From: Saprospiraceae bacterium
Lineage (GTDB): Bacteria > Bacteroidota > Bacteroidia > Chitinophagales > Saprospiraceae
Direction of reading: 5' to 3'
Assembly (NCBI GenBank): GCA_028284395.1
Contig: JANQRV010000055.1
Span: 1 to 32,263, forward strand
Length of the DNA stretch: 32,263 nucleotides
Each line of letters begins with the position of its first letter. Within the stretch, counting starts at the first letter, position 1. Both the position numbers and the translations under genes were made by a program. The notes under the pieces were generated by a model that saw nothing but the letters and a program-made list of their open reading frames with translations, did not search any database and was not told the DNA's origin. This document shows positions 1 through 7,835 of this stretch, piece by piece.

Positions 1-154
1 TCAAATATAGCTTCTAAATTTCTCTGAGCCCTTTTTCTGCTGGCCTGCTTTCTCCTTCAGTCATGTAGCGCGGCTATAATCCTTCAGTGCGGCATTGGCC
101 AGCAAAAAAATGACCTCAGATCATCTTTACAACTATTTTTGATCACTTACTTAT
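1..154 (+). repeat. Inverted-repeat element, copy 1 (left end cut by window)
   Basis: First of three related copies. GCTGGCC at 39-45 pairs with GGCCAGC at 97-103, followed by seven A residues and a TGACCTCAGAT stretch, then a right end GATCAC at 141-146. The left end begins inside the terminal repeat (TCAAAT...), so about a dozen bases are lost before base 1. It is the most diverged copy. The core (CAGTCATGTAGCGCGGCTATAATCC) parallels the cores of copies 2 and 3. There is no coding capacity. Confidence 0.75.
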
Positions 155-186
155 TAGTGAAAGAATAAAAGGAGAGTGAATTATCG

Positions 187-363
187 ATGGGTGCTCAATC
201 GATTTATGGTCGCTCGAAGCATGGAAATGCTTATCTTGCCAACAGTTTGTTGAAGAAAATATCAGACTATCAACAGCAAGCAGGTAACCAAATTGATTTT
301 AAAGGTTCGTTAAATTTGCCTCGTCAAATTAGGAAACCTCTTTACCAGAAATTTTCAATATGA
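187..363 (+). CDS. Small ORF or 3' gene remnant, 58 aa, unknown
   Basis: A 58-codon ORF not assigned to any family. It starts at ATG 187 with a purine-rich AAGGAG at 169-174, 12 bases upstream. It ends in ATATGA, so its stop overlaps the ATG of the next gene by four bases (ATGA), a typical translational-coupling layout. The product is basic and polar, starting MGAQSIYGRSKHG and ending YQKFSI, with no membrane segment or cysteine. The same frame is open upstream only to a TAA at 166-168, just after repeat copy 1. Two readings fit: a genuine small coupled gene, or the 3' end of a longer gene cut off when the repeat or a deletion came in. I do not recognise the sequence and propose no function. 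Confidence 0.4.
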   Translation: MGAQSIYGRSKHGNAYLANSLLKKISDYQQQAGNQIDFKGSLNLPRQIRKPLYQKFSI

Positions 364-731
364 AATTAGGAGCATTTTCCGTCAGTCTTAGTGTTAAAGA
401 CATCCACCTTTCCAAGGCCTTTTATGAAAAACTCGGTTTTGTCGTCTTTGCAGGTGATTTGGAAAAGAATTATTTGATCATGAAGAATGAAGATACCTTG
501 ATCGGTCTTTTTCAGGGAATGTTCGAAAGCAACATATTGACCTTCAATCCTGGGTGGGACCAAAACGCCAATAACTTGGAATCCTATGAAGACGTACGTC
601 AGATCCAGAAACATTTGAAGAAAGAAGGTGTGTCTATTGAGAATGAGGCGGATGAGGCCACGACGGGCCCCGCTAGTTTTGCCATTGTTGATCCGGATGG
701 CAATGTCATTCTAATCGATCAACACGTTTGA
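360..731 (+). CDS. VOC (glyoxalase/bleomycin-resistance fold) family protein
   Basis: The 123-residue protein is a single vicinal-oxygen-chelate module of ordinary length. The N-terminal half reads FSVSLSVKDIHLSKAFYEKL (beta strand, then the helix typical of VOC domains). The C-terminal half ends FAIVDPDGNVILIDQHV, matching the usual DPDGN turn and last strand of glyoxalase-like proteins. Such proteins bind a divalent metal and act on small molecules, or bind toxins, often as dimers. The sequence does not identify the substrate. The classic metal His/Glu set is incomplete: the usual first-strand His is Ser/Val here, so it may be a binding protein rather than an enzyme. The start overlaps the preceding 58-codon ORF by ATGA. 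A repeat copy begins 24 bases after the stop. Confidence 0.8.
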   Translation: MKLGAFSVSLSVKDIHLSKAFYEKLGFVVFAGDLEKNYLIMKNEDTLIGLFQGMFESNILTFNPGWDQNANNLESYEDVRQIQKHLKKEGVSIENEADEATTGPASFAIVDPDGNVILIDQHV

Positions 732-1094
732 AAAGCTTCCAACTCAACTTCGGTTTCAGCAGATGATCAAATGAACTTATGATTTTCACTGGCCAGTGTT
801 CTTCCTTAGTCATTTAGCTACGGCGATACTCCTTCGAGCGAGCCTGGTCCAGCAAAAAAATAGCCTCAGATAAATTTTACAATTCAATTTGATCACCTGC
901 TTAATGGTCCATTTTTACAATAAAATGCTCCAAAATTAACAGCCTGGCCAATACCCATTAAAAAACCCAGATTAATTTACACCTTTTTGCTCCATTTCTG
1001 CTAGGTAGCTTCACGATTTGTTCTTCATTTTTGCAACGCCGACACAACCAAATCTTAAAGACCCATTTTATTAACCTTTAAAACTGAATTGAAA
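732..1094. other. Intergenic region before the TonB receptor
   Basis: This gap of about 360 bases holds repeat copy 2 at 755-904. The rest (905-1094) is AT-rich, without a convincing TAnnTTTG box, ORF or strong hairpin. The leader just before the receptor, ATTAACCTTTAAAACTGAATTG, is A/T-rich, as is common before Bacteroidota starts. Confidence 0.6.
755..904 (+). repeat. Inverted-repeat element, copy 2
   Basis: A complete copy of 150 bases. The left end TTCAGCAGATGATCAAAT and right end ATTTGATCACCTGCTTAA are imperfect inverted repeats. The inner stem is CTGGCC (about 798-803) against a degenerate GGTCCAGC, then AAAAAAATAGCCTCAGAT. The core has TTCCTTAGTCATTTAGCTAC and CTCCTTCG, almost identical to copy 3. 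Relative to copy 3 about 15 bases (the CTCTGGACTCTTTTTC segment) are missing on the left arm. It starts 24 bases downstream of the VOC stop codon. Confidence 0.85.
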
Positions 1095-3830
1095 ATGAAC
1101 TCATCTTTTAGAAGCTTGAGCCTACTGCTATGGTTGTTGCTTACCTGCTATTATTTGAATGCACAAAACATCAAGGGCAAAGTTGTGGATGCCAATAGTG
1201 GAGAAAGTCTGATCGGTGCCAGTATCCAGGTAAAAGGGACCTCATTCGGGACAACGACCGATGTAGACGGCAACTTTTCACTCGCTACCGTCAATCAGTT
1301 GCCCGTGACATTAGTGGTGAACTATCTTGGATATCAGCAACGAGCGATAGAAGTAGCGTCCTACGATGAATTGTCGATCGAAATGGCGCAAGGCCTCTAT
1401 CTCAATGAAGTAGTCATCACGGGGTCCAGAGGAAAACCGCGTACTATTTTGACTTCCCCAGTACCAATTGACAATATCAATGCTGCGGATTTGAAGGCTA
1501 GTGGTCGGCGTTCGATTGACCAAATGATTCATTTTAAAGTGCCATCTTTTAATTCAACTCCTCAACCGATCTCCGACGCAACAGCTCATTTCGACCCTTC
1601 GGAACTGAGGAACCTTGGGCCATCTAGAACACTTGTATTGATCAATGGCAAAAGAAAGAACCAGAGTGCACAAGTGTATCTAAACCGCACACCCGGCAAG
1701 GGGGAGGTAGGAACGGATCTGAAGGCTATACCAGCTGAAGCCATTGAACGGATTGAGGTTTTACGGGATGGTGCCAGTGCACAATACGGTTCGGACGCAA
1801 TTGCCGGCGTCATCAACGTTATTCTGAAAGAGCGAGTTCGACTAACGGAAGTAGATGTCGAAACGGGCGTCACTGGCGAAGGGGACGGATTCAGTTACCA
1901 TGCTGCCATAAATCACGGTTTGGAAATTGGTAAAAAGGGGTATCTGAATCTCACCGGCAGCCTTTTTCATCAGGATAAAACAAATCGTGCAGCCGAACCG
2001 GGAGGAGATGGCTTCTTTGGCTTCCTTTACAATGTTGGCGCCATTCCGATCGAAGCAGCTGGTGGTTTTGAGGCAACGCCTGGTAAGTTGGCAACTGCCG
2101 AGCAGATCCTCAATGGTGATACCGACTGGCAACGAGCCAATCCTGGCCTTGGGATGAATATTGGACTTCCGGAGCAAGATCGATATTCTGGGTATGTGAA
2201 CCTGGGGTTACCTTATGGTTTCGGTAGATTTTATGCCAGTGGTGGATATACTTTTCGATATGGTAAATCATTTGCCATGTATCGAGCACCATGGTGGCCC
2301 GGCATTTCAAATAATCCGGAAAATAATCCTTTGGCTATTCCCGGGCAACCTTACCAAGGATTTCAACCAACTTTTGAAAGCGACATTAAGGACCACAGCC
2401 TGATAATTGGAAATGAATTCTTTATCAAAGACTGGACAGTCGATCTAAGCCTGACCAGTGGTTCGAATAATGTTCAGTATCAGGTTTCCAATTCTATCAA
2501 CACGAGTTTAGGGGCGGATAGTCCAACTGAATTCAATCCCGGTGGCTATCAATTCGGTAATCTTTTAGGTAATCTCGATATTCGTCGCAATTTTCACGAT
2601 CAGGTTTCCCTATTTTTTGGTGCTGAAATGAGAAGAGAACGTTTTGAAGTCCGTGCCGGTCAAGAAGAGTCTTACATTGGTGGTGGTGTTCAATCTTTTC
2701 CCGGGCTGCAACCGGCTAACGCATTAGATGAAAGTCGTACAAACTTCGGTATCTACGCCGGCCTGGATTATGACCTGACCAGATCTTTTCTGATAGGAGC
2801 TGCGGCTCGATATGAAAGCTATTCTAAGATTGGCAATGGCGCCGGTCGCGATAATTTTTCGTGGAAGATTAATGCCCGTCAATTGATAGGCGACCAAAAA
2901 GGTGCTATTCGAACTTCGGTTAGTACTGGTTTTCGGGCGCCAAGCCTACATCAGATCTACCTGAGTAATATCCAGACTCTTTTCGTGGGACAGAACGTAG
3001 CTCAAGAAGGTACTTTTAATAATGTAAGCGATGTGACCAGAGTGGCTCTGGGAGTTCCACAGTTAGATGTCGAGACCTCTATAAATTTCACCGCAGGGAT
3101 CACTTATCGGTGGACGGATCGTTTTTCGACTTCACTAGATTACTACAATATTGCTGTCGAAGATCGAGTCTTACTATCCAATCAGATAGCTACCAATGCG
3201 CTACCGGAGGGCAATACCGTTCGCATGCAATTAGAAGATGACGGAGTGGAATCTTTCAAATTCTTTACAAATGCTGCAGATACCAAAACAACGGGATTCG
3301 ATCTGGTTTTGAATTACAGGGATATACCCCTCGGCCAGCAAAAAAAGTTGACATTCACACTCGCGATCAACCGAAATAAAACAAAAGTACAGGGAAACCC
3401 AACGGTACCTTCCGTATTTGCTGAAAACAATATTGATATTTTTGGGCGTGAAGAAATTGGAAGATTGGAGACAGGAAGACCTAACTTTAAAGGAACTTTA
3501 GGAGCTTCCCTTCAAGTCAAAGATTGGAGCTTTCATTTGAACAACACCTATTTTGGTGAAGTGACAGAAACCAACCCAATTAGTATAACACTTGATCAGG
3601 TATATTCTGCTAAGGTGTTGACCGACCTGATGATTGGCTACGACGTGTCAAAGAAAATTAACATTCACCTGACGGCTAACAACCTGTTCAATGTATTCCC
3701 TGACGAAATTATTGGAAGTACGGAAGATCTGCAATTAAATTTTGGTGGTCGCTTTCGTTACCCTTGGCACGTCAACCAGTTCGGGTTGCTGGGGGCAGTC
3801 TACAAAATTGGAGCAACGATCAAATTTTAG
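1095..3830 (+). CDS. TonB-dependent outer-membrane receptor with carboxypeptidase-regulatory N-domain
   Basis: A 911-residue TonB-dependent receptor that should import a substrate across the outer membrane using TonB energy. I start at ATG 1095; an in-frame TTG lies two codons earlier. A signal peptide (residues 1-24) ends in NAQ. It is followed by a CarboxypepD_reg-like domain (about 25-105: KGKVVDANSGESLIGASIQV, then TTDVDGNFSL). The plug (about 115-225) includes TLVLINGKRKN and IERIEVLRDGASAQYGSDAI, which is diagnostic of the family. A 22-strand barrel fills the rest, with the late motifs TGFRAPSLHQIYLSN and LTANNLFNVFPDE, ending in a strand with terminal Phe. No SusD-like partner is adjacent, so it is an orphan receptor rather than a SusCD glycan pair. 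The substrate is unknown. A strong hairpin terminator follows at 3901. Confidence 0.93.
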   Translation: MNSSFRSLSLLLWLLLTCYYLNAQNIKGKVVDANSGESLIGASIQVKGTSFGTTTDVDGNFSLATVNQLPVTLVVNYLGYQQRAIEVASYDELSIEMAQGLYLNEVVITGSRGKPRTILTSPVPIDNINAADLKASGRRSIDQMIHFKVPSFNSTPQPISDATAHFDPSELRNLGPSRTLVLINGKRKNQSAQVYLNRTPGKGEVGTDLKAIPAEAIERIEVLRDGASAQYGSDAIAGVINVILKERVRLTEVDVETGVTGEGDGFSYHAAINHGLEIGKKGYLNLTGSLFHQDKTNRAAEPGGDGFFGFLYNVGAIPIEAAGGFEATPGKLATAEQILNGDTDWQRANPGLGMNIGLPEQDRYSGYVNLGLPYGFGRFYASGGYTFRYGKSFAMYRAPWWPGISNNPENNPLAIPGQPYQGFQPTFESDIKDHSLIIGNEFFIKDWTVDLSLTSGSNNVQYQVSNSINTSLGADSPTEFNPGGYQFGNLLGNLDIRRNFHDQVSLFFGAEMRRERFEVRAGQEESYIGGGVQSFPGLQPANALDESRTNFGIYAGLDYDLTRSFLIGAAARYESYSKIGNGAGRDNFSWKINARQLIGDQKGAIRTSVSTGFRAPSLHQIYLSNIQTLFVGQNVAQEGTFNNVSDVTRVALGVPQLDVETSINFTAGITYRWTDRFSTSLDYYNIAVEDRVLLSNQIATNALPEGNTVRMQLEDDGVESFKFFTNAADTKTTGFDLVLNYRDIPLGQQKKLTFTLAINRNKTKVQGNPTVPSVFAENNIDIFGREEIGRLETGRPNFKGTLGASLQVKDWSFHLNNTYFGEVTETNPISITLDQVYSAKVLTDLMIGYDVSKKINIHLTANNLFNVFPDEIIGSTEDLQLNFGGRFRYPWHVNQFGLLGAVYKIGATIKF

Positions 3831-3900
3831 ATCCTGATATTTGCTCCAGAGCATGTTTTCGCTGTTTATCTGCTGGAAATTTAATGGAATATAAAGTATA

Positions 3901-3939
3901 CGGACAGAAAACAACAATAGTTTTCTGTCCGCTTTTTGG
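3901..3939 (+). terminator. Rho-independent terminator after the TonB receptor
   Basis: A perfect 12-bp stem, CGGACAGAAAAC (3901-3912) against GTTTTCTGTCCG (3920-3931), with a 7-base loop, is followed by CTTTTTGG. It lies 70 bases after the receptor stop codon. The stem is symmetrical, so it may also serve the minus-strand gene ending at 4054. Confidence 0.85.
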
Positions 3940-4053
3940 TTCAGTTACCCGATATTCTGGGTTTGCCACAGGTGGATCACGGGGGCATTTGTATCCGAAT
4001 GTGTCTTTCGGAAAGGCCGCTCAAATTAAGGTCATTTGAATGAAAATAAGCGA

Positions 4054-5436
4054 TTACTTTGGTGTGGCCAAAGACAATTGTAGCGCTTCGATATCGGTCA
4101 AAAGCCGGTCAAAACCCAGTGCTTCTCTCACTGTCGCCATTGGACCGGGTACCGGCTCAATTCCCAGAAGAAGATCACGTGCAATCAGACCATAGGTCAT
4201 TGCTCCCTTGGCGCCAACCCCGGATAAGCCACCCAAAAAAACAAAGTCCTCTACCTTGTTTCCTTGATCATCAACCAGATTGCTTACATATGGAACTTCC
4301 GTTTTGGTTAAGGAATAGACGCAAGAATATCCTTCTAGATACTGAAGTTCTTCCGGAGTTATAGGAACACCTAATAGTTCAAAATAGCTTAGAGTATTGT
4401 TCTTGCTCCAGGCGATTTCTTCTTCGGTCAACACTTTCTGCCAGACTTTATCCAAATCCTGAATCGCAGAACGCTGAAAGTGTCCGCCAATTTTAATGAT
4501 TGGTATGCTATCGGAATCGTACTTTTCAATCATCGAAAAAAAGCTTCCGTCTCGGGTTCCAGCCGAACTGTTGATCACTGGATAACCCGCGATTAGCCGT
4601 TGTTTGTTTTCCGTTGATAATGCTGCATATTTTTCTTGCGTAATTTTAAGAAAGGCAAGAAATACTCGTTGAGGGGTGATCAATTGCTGTAGACTGGAGT
4701 TCCAGTCTTTCAATAATTCTCCTGTGTACGGACCCGCTGCCGAGACTACTTTTCTAGTCTTGAGTATCTCTCGGGTACCGGTATGGACATTCTCAATTTC
4801 GATGTGAAAAAGATCTGATTCCTTATTGATTCCGATCACTTTAGTGTTGTAACGAACCTGGCTATTTTTTAGATGGATGGCCTGGTGCAGGTAATAGATC
4901 AGTCGACGTGGATTCAAAGTGCCTGAGTACTGGTTATACTCCCTCATAATCAACACACTATCAGGTAAATTTACCTCAAAAAGCTCTTTGCCTTCTTTCC
5001 GATTCACGGCCATTTTATAGTTAACCCGTTGTCTTTCCAGGGAGGTGTGGAGGGTTTCGTAGATTCTCAAACGTCCCAAATAGCTCACCGGAGAGGTCGA
5101 GTAAAGGTCTTCCATGCGGATATGAGAATCGGTTTGTTGTAGAAAATTGATGAGTTTTTTAGTTTCCTCTACGGAACGGTTGTGCAGGAAAGACCAGATG
5201 TCATTCCCTCGGTTGTTGCTGCGAGCAATGCGTGCCTCCCCTTGGCTGGATCCATTGGTATACACATTGTCTTGCTTTTCGAGAAGCAAGACCTTAAGAT
5301 CTAGATCGGCGAGATGCCAAGCGGCAGAACTCCCCATTAGCCCGCCTCCGATCACGATGACATCGTGAAAATCGTCTTTTTCGCAGGCGGTAAATAATGT
5401 CAAAAAACATAATGTGAAGAAAAGAAAGCGACCCAT
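4054..5436 (-). CDS. FAD-dependent oxidoreductase (DAO / sarcosine-oxidase type) with lipoprotein signal
   Basis: This 460-residue protein resembles monomeric sarcosine oxidase / N-methyl-tryptophan oxidase (DAO superfamily), flavoenzymes that oxidise secondary or tertiary amino acids. The FAD-binding Rossmann motif is near the N-terminus: DVIVIGGGLMGSSAAWHLA with GxGxxG at 30-35, ending in a Glu-containing strand (VLLLEKQ). Further family features are SSQGEARIARSNN (about 62-75) and a late VFLGGLSGVGAKGAMTYG loop that would contact the flavin. Before the Rossmann strand is a lipoprotein signal: MGRFLFFTLCFLTLFTAC with lipidation Cys18. A shorter start would destroy the FAD motif, so the signal is part of the same ORF. 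Lipid-anchored export of a flavoprotein without a twin-arginine motif is unusual. The cysteine motif could be fortuitous. The substrate is unknown. Confidence 0.85.
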   Translation of the reverse strand: MGRFLFFTLCFLTLFTACEKDDFHDVIVIGGGLMGSSAAWHLADLDLKVLLLEKQDNVYTNGSSQGEARIARSNNRGNDIWSFLHNRSVEETKKLINFLQQTDSHIRMEDLYSTSPVSYLGRLRIYETLHTSLERQRVNYKMAVNRKEGKELFEVNLPDSVLIMREYNQYSGTLNPRRLIYYLHQAIHLKNSQVRYNTKVIGINKESDLFHIEIENVHTGTREILKTRKVVSAAGPYTGELLKDWNSSLQQLITPQRVFLAFLKITQEKYAALSTENKQRLIAGYPVINSSAGTRDGSFFSMIEKYDSDSIPIIKIGGHFQRSAIQDLDKVWQKVLTEEEIAWSKNNTLSYFELLGVPITPEELQYLEGYSCVYSLTKTEVPYVSNLVDDQGNKVEDFVFLGGLSGVGAKGAMTYGLIARDLLLGIEPVPGPMATVREALGFDRLLTDIEALQLSLATPK

Positions 5437-5512
5437 GAAAACCTTCTATTAGCCTAAAAATGCCTCAAGATAAGCATAGTCTTGCTTAATTTTCAGATGA
5501 ATTGTCGACTGC

Positions 5513-5678
5513 TTAAGCGGGTGATTAAATTGAATTGCAAAATTTATGTGAGGCTATTTTTTTGCTGGCCCAGGCCCGACCGAAGGAGTATAGCCGTAGC
5601 TAAATGACTAAGGAAGAACGCAGGCCAGCGGAAAAAGAGTCCAGAGAAAATTATAAGTTAATTTGATCACCCGCTTAA
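5513..5678 (-). repeat. Inverted-repeat element, copy 3 (best preserved)
   Basis: A complete 166-base copy, inverted relative to copies 1 and 2. The ends are TTAAGCGGGTGATTAAATT (5513-5531) and AATTTGATCACCCGCTTAA (5660-5678), an 18 of 19 inverted match. The inner stem is TTTTTTTGCTGGCC against GGCCAGCGGAAAAAGAG, with a core containing GAAGGAGTATAGCCGTAGC and TAAATGACTAAGGAAGAAC. The core holds a small TAGC-CGTA-GCTA type hairpin. Both ends carry TTAA, so a TA or TTAA target duplication cannot be told from the repeat itself. It starts 12 bases downstream of the pckA stop and could act as its transcript end. Confidence 0.9.
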
Positions 5679-5689
5679 TGACAATGTTG

Positions 5690-7258
5690 TTAGGCTAATT
5701 GGGGACCTGCATCCAAAGTATCCTTGCTAGCCCGGTCGGCATACCTTTCAAAATTCTTGATGAACAATTGGGCTAGCTTGATGGCCATTTGGTCATATTC
5801 TTCTTCATTTCGCCAGGTATCTCTGGGGTTCAAAATAGCATTAGGCACATCTGGACATTTCTTTGGGACAGCCAAATTGAAGATGGGATGCTGGCGATAT
5901 TCTACTTTGTTGAGCATGCCATTTAACGCGGATTTAATCATGGCTCGTGTGAATGAAAGTTCAATCCGTGATCCTTCTCCATAGGCTCCGCCCGTCCAAC
6001 CGGTATTGACCAACCAAACGTTAATCTTACCATCGCCGGAGCGACTGCCAAGTCTGATTTTCTTTCCCAGTAATTCGGCGTATACTGTTGGATGAAGCGG
6101 AAGGAATGGGGCCCCAAAGCAGGCAGAGAAAGTAGCTTCGGGTTCATTGATGCCCTCTTCGGTACCTGCGATTTTGGCTGTATAGCCGCTAATGAAGTGA
6201 TACATCGCCTGTTCGATCGTCAACTTGGATATTGGAGGTAGTATTCCAAATGCGTCACAGGTTAAAAAGAATATATTGTGAGGTAAATCTCCTCTCGAAT
6301 TATACATGATGTTGTCAATGTGATAGATGGGATAGCTGACCCTTGTGTTTTGCGTAAGCGCAACATCTTCGTAATCAACTGTGCATCCATCCTCAGCAAA
6401 ACCGACATTTTCGAGTAGCGCTCCAAATTTGATAGCCTTGTAGATTTGTGGCTCTTTGGTGGCCGACAGATCGATGGTTTTGGCATAACAACCACCTTCG
6501 AAGTTGAAGACACTTTCTTTAGACCAGCCGTGTTCATCATCACCGATCAAACGACGGTCCGGATCATTGGATAAGGTGGTTTTGCCAGTTCCGGAAAGAC
6601 CGAAAAAAAGTGCTGTGTCACCTCCCGAACCAACATTGGCGGAGCAGTGCATTGGCAGTACTTTATTCGCTAGCGGCAGAATGTAGTTTAAAACTGAGAA
6701 GATGCCCTTTTTAATCTCACCGGTGTAGGCTGTACCGCCGATGATGATCTTCTTATCCGAGAAATTGATGATCGAAAAATTTTCCTGTCTCGTGCCATGT
6801 ACATTGGGATTGGCATTCACCCCTGGAAAGGCATATACCTGCCAGTCGGGAGAAAAGTTGGTCAAATCATTTTCACTTGGACGTAGGAACATATTGTAGG
6901 CAAAGAGGTTTTGCCAAGGATACTCCGTGAAAACCCGGATATTGAGACGATAATTCGGATTGGCACAGGCATAAGCATCTCTGACAAAAATTTGCTTCAA
7001 GCCCTCGGAATAAGTTATGATCTTTTTGTATAACTCTTGGTAAGTTGTAAGATCTGTGGGGATATTGATCTCGCCCCAATCAATTCGATCCTTCGTCAGA
7101 TCGTCTTTTACAATAAAGCGGTCCTTTGGAGACCGCCCAGTAAATTTTCCAGTTTTGATGACCAGTGCACCGGTACTACTCAATTGGCCTTGCCCCATAA
7201 CAATGGTTTTCTCCACAAGCGCCGCCGGTTGAAGATTCTTCAATTCAGATACAGACAT
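5690..7258 (-). CDS. pckA: Phosphoenolpyruvate carboxykinase (ATP)
   Basis: A 522-residue ATP-dependent PEP carboxykinase: oxaloacetate + ATP gives PEP + CO2 + ADP, the entry step of gluconeogenesis, in the cytoplasm. Length and motifs are standard: KTGKFTGRSPKDRFIV (35-50, substrate Arg41), the kinase-1a P-loop GLSGTGKTTLSNDP (220-233, Lys226), the metal motif LIGDDEHGWS (237-246, Asp240/241), and GWTGGAYGEGSRI toward the C-terminus. The start ATG has a good GGAAC-type ribosome site (AAAGGAACTAGTT). A candidate TAAATTTG promoter box lies 30-40 bases upstream, flanked by an 11-bp inverted repeat. It is transcribed alone. Repeat copy 3 follows 12 bases after its stop. Confidence 0.97.
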   Translation of the reverse strand: MSVSELKNLQPAALVEKTIVMGQGQLSSTGALVIKTGKFTGRSPKDRFIVKDDLTKDRIDWGEINIPTDLTTYQELYKKIITYSEGLKQIFVRDAYACANPNYRLNIRVFTEYPWQNLFAYNMFLRPSENDLTNFSPDWQVYAFPGVNANPNVHGTRQENFSIINFSDKKIIIGGTAYTGEIKKGIFSVLNYILPLANKVLPMHCSANVGSGGDTALFFGLSGTGKTTLSNDPDRRLIGDDEHGWSKESVFNFEGGCYAKTIDLSATKEPQIYKAIKFGALLENVGFAEDGCTVDYEDVALTQNTRVSYPIYHIDNIMYNSRGDLPHNIFFLTCDAFGILPPISKLTIEQAMYHFISGYTAKIAGTEEGINEPEATFSACFGAPFLPLHPTVYAELLGKKIRLGSRSGDGKINVWLVNTGWTGGAYGEGSRIELSFTRAMIKSALNGMLNKVEYRQHPIFNLAVPKKCPDVPNAILNPRDTWRNEEEYDQMAIKLAQLFIKNFERYADRASKDTLDAGPQLA

Positions 7259-7268
7259 AACTAGTTCC

Positions 7269-7327
7269 TTTTGGTTAGGAAAAACGATCGCAAATTTAAA
7301 ATTTAATGTAGTCTCACCTAACCAAAA
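7269..7327 (-). promoter_or_regulatory. Candidate pckA promoter with flanking 11-bp inverted repeat
   Basis: On the minus strand TAAATTTG (7291-7298) matches the Bacteroidota -7 box TAnnTTTG. The distance to an upstream TTG is about 24 bases, longer than the usual ~20. A perfect inverted repeat, TTTTGGTTAGG (7269-7279) and CCTAACCAAAA (7317-7327), brackets the box, one arm over the -33 area and the other in the leader. This is a plausible operator pair for control of gluconeogenesis. The regulator is unknown. Confidence 0.5.
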
Positions 7328-7403
7328 TAGATAGGAAAAATATCTATATGGGAATTATTGCATAGAAATGACGATTTAACTCCGGAACAGGGAATTGCCC
7401 CAT

Positions 7404-7643
7404 CTATAACTTGGCATGGGAACCATCGCAGAAGCCGGGGTTCCCGGTTTGCTTGCACATACACAGGTATGCTGTCTTGGTCTCTTCCGCTTTAAAAACA
7501 AGTGGTTTATAGGGGGTCGGTTTGTGCGACCCATCGCAAAAGGGTTGATTAGAAGATTCTCCACAAGAACACCAGGCGTAGGTTTTGCCGGCTTCTAATT
7601 CAATCGCTGTCGGCTGGGTACCAGCTACTTTGGGCTTATCCAT
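7404..7643 (-). CDS. Tandem CDGSH iron-sulfur domain protein
   Basis: A 79-residue protein made of two CDGSH (mitoNEET-type) zinc-finger-like motifs, each able to hold a 2Fe-2S cluster by three Cys and one His. Motif 1 is Cys25, Cys27, Cys36, His40 (CSCGESSNQPFCDGSH). Motif 2 is Cys61, Cys63, Cys72, His76 (CMCKQTGNPGFCDGSH). Both are complete. Bacterial tandem forms are soluble and are thought to act in iron/redox homeostasis or electron transfer. The specific partner is unknown. There is no signal peptide or membrane anchor, unlike mitochondrial mitoNEET. It is a single gene, divergent from murI, with a possible TATATTTG box on the minus strand (7688-7695), about 45 bases upstream. Confidence 0.92.
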   Translation of the reverse strand: MDKPKVAGTQPTAIELEAGKTYAWCSCGESSNQPFCDGSHKPTPYKPLVFKAEETKTAYLCMCKQTGNPGFCDGSHAKL

Positions 7644-7687
7644 AACTGTGTTTTTAAATATCTGTTGTAAACAAATGTTAGTGCGAA

Positions 7688-7695
7688 CAAATATA
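7688..7695 (-). promoter_or_regulatory. Candidate -7 box for the CDGSH gene
   Basis: TATATTTG on the minus strand matches the TAnnTTTG consensus and lies about 45 bases before the CDGSH start. No clear -33 TTTG is present at the usual distance, so this is tentative. Confidence 0.35.
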
Positions 7696-7776
7696 ATAAA
7701 TATAGTAAATAAATACTACCCATTACTGAGCAGAGGAGGACTGAGATCTAAGAATAATATACTTGGCAAATATTTT

Positions 7777-7784
7777 TATATTTG
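7777..7784 (+). promoter_or_regulatory. Candidate -7 box for the murI operon
   Basis: TATATTTG fits TAnnTTTG and is 51 bases before the murI ATG. The nearest TTG (7763-7765) is only 11 bases upstream, too close for a -33 element, so only the -7 part is supported. A GGAAGGGA purine stretch lies between box and start. Confidence 0.4.
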
Positions 7785-7835
7785 AACAAAATCTAATAGG
7801 ATGGAGAAGGAAGGGATTCTTAATGATCAACGGAT

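Noticed and set aside
3331..3347. GGCCAGCAAAAAAA inside the TonB receptor gene, resembling the repeat's inner stem and A tract
   Set aside because: It encodes Gly-Gln-Gln-Lys-Lys in frame within a conserved receptor, and neither the core nor terminal repeats are near it.
3764..4039. Plus-strand ORF of 91 codons overlapping the receptor end
   Set aside because: It crosses the end of a clear gene and the strong terminator, has odd composition and no recognisable domain.
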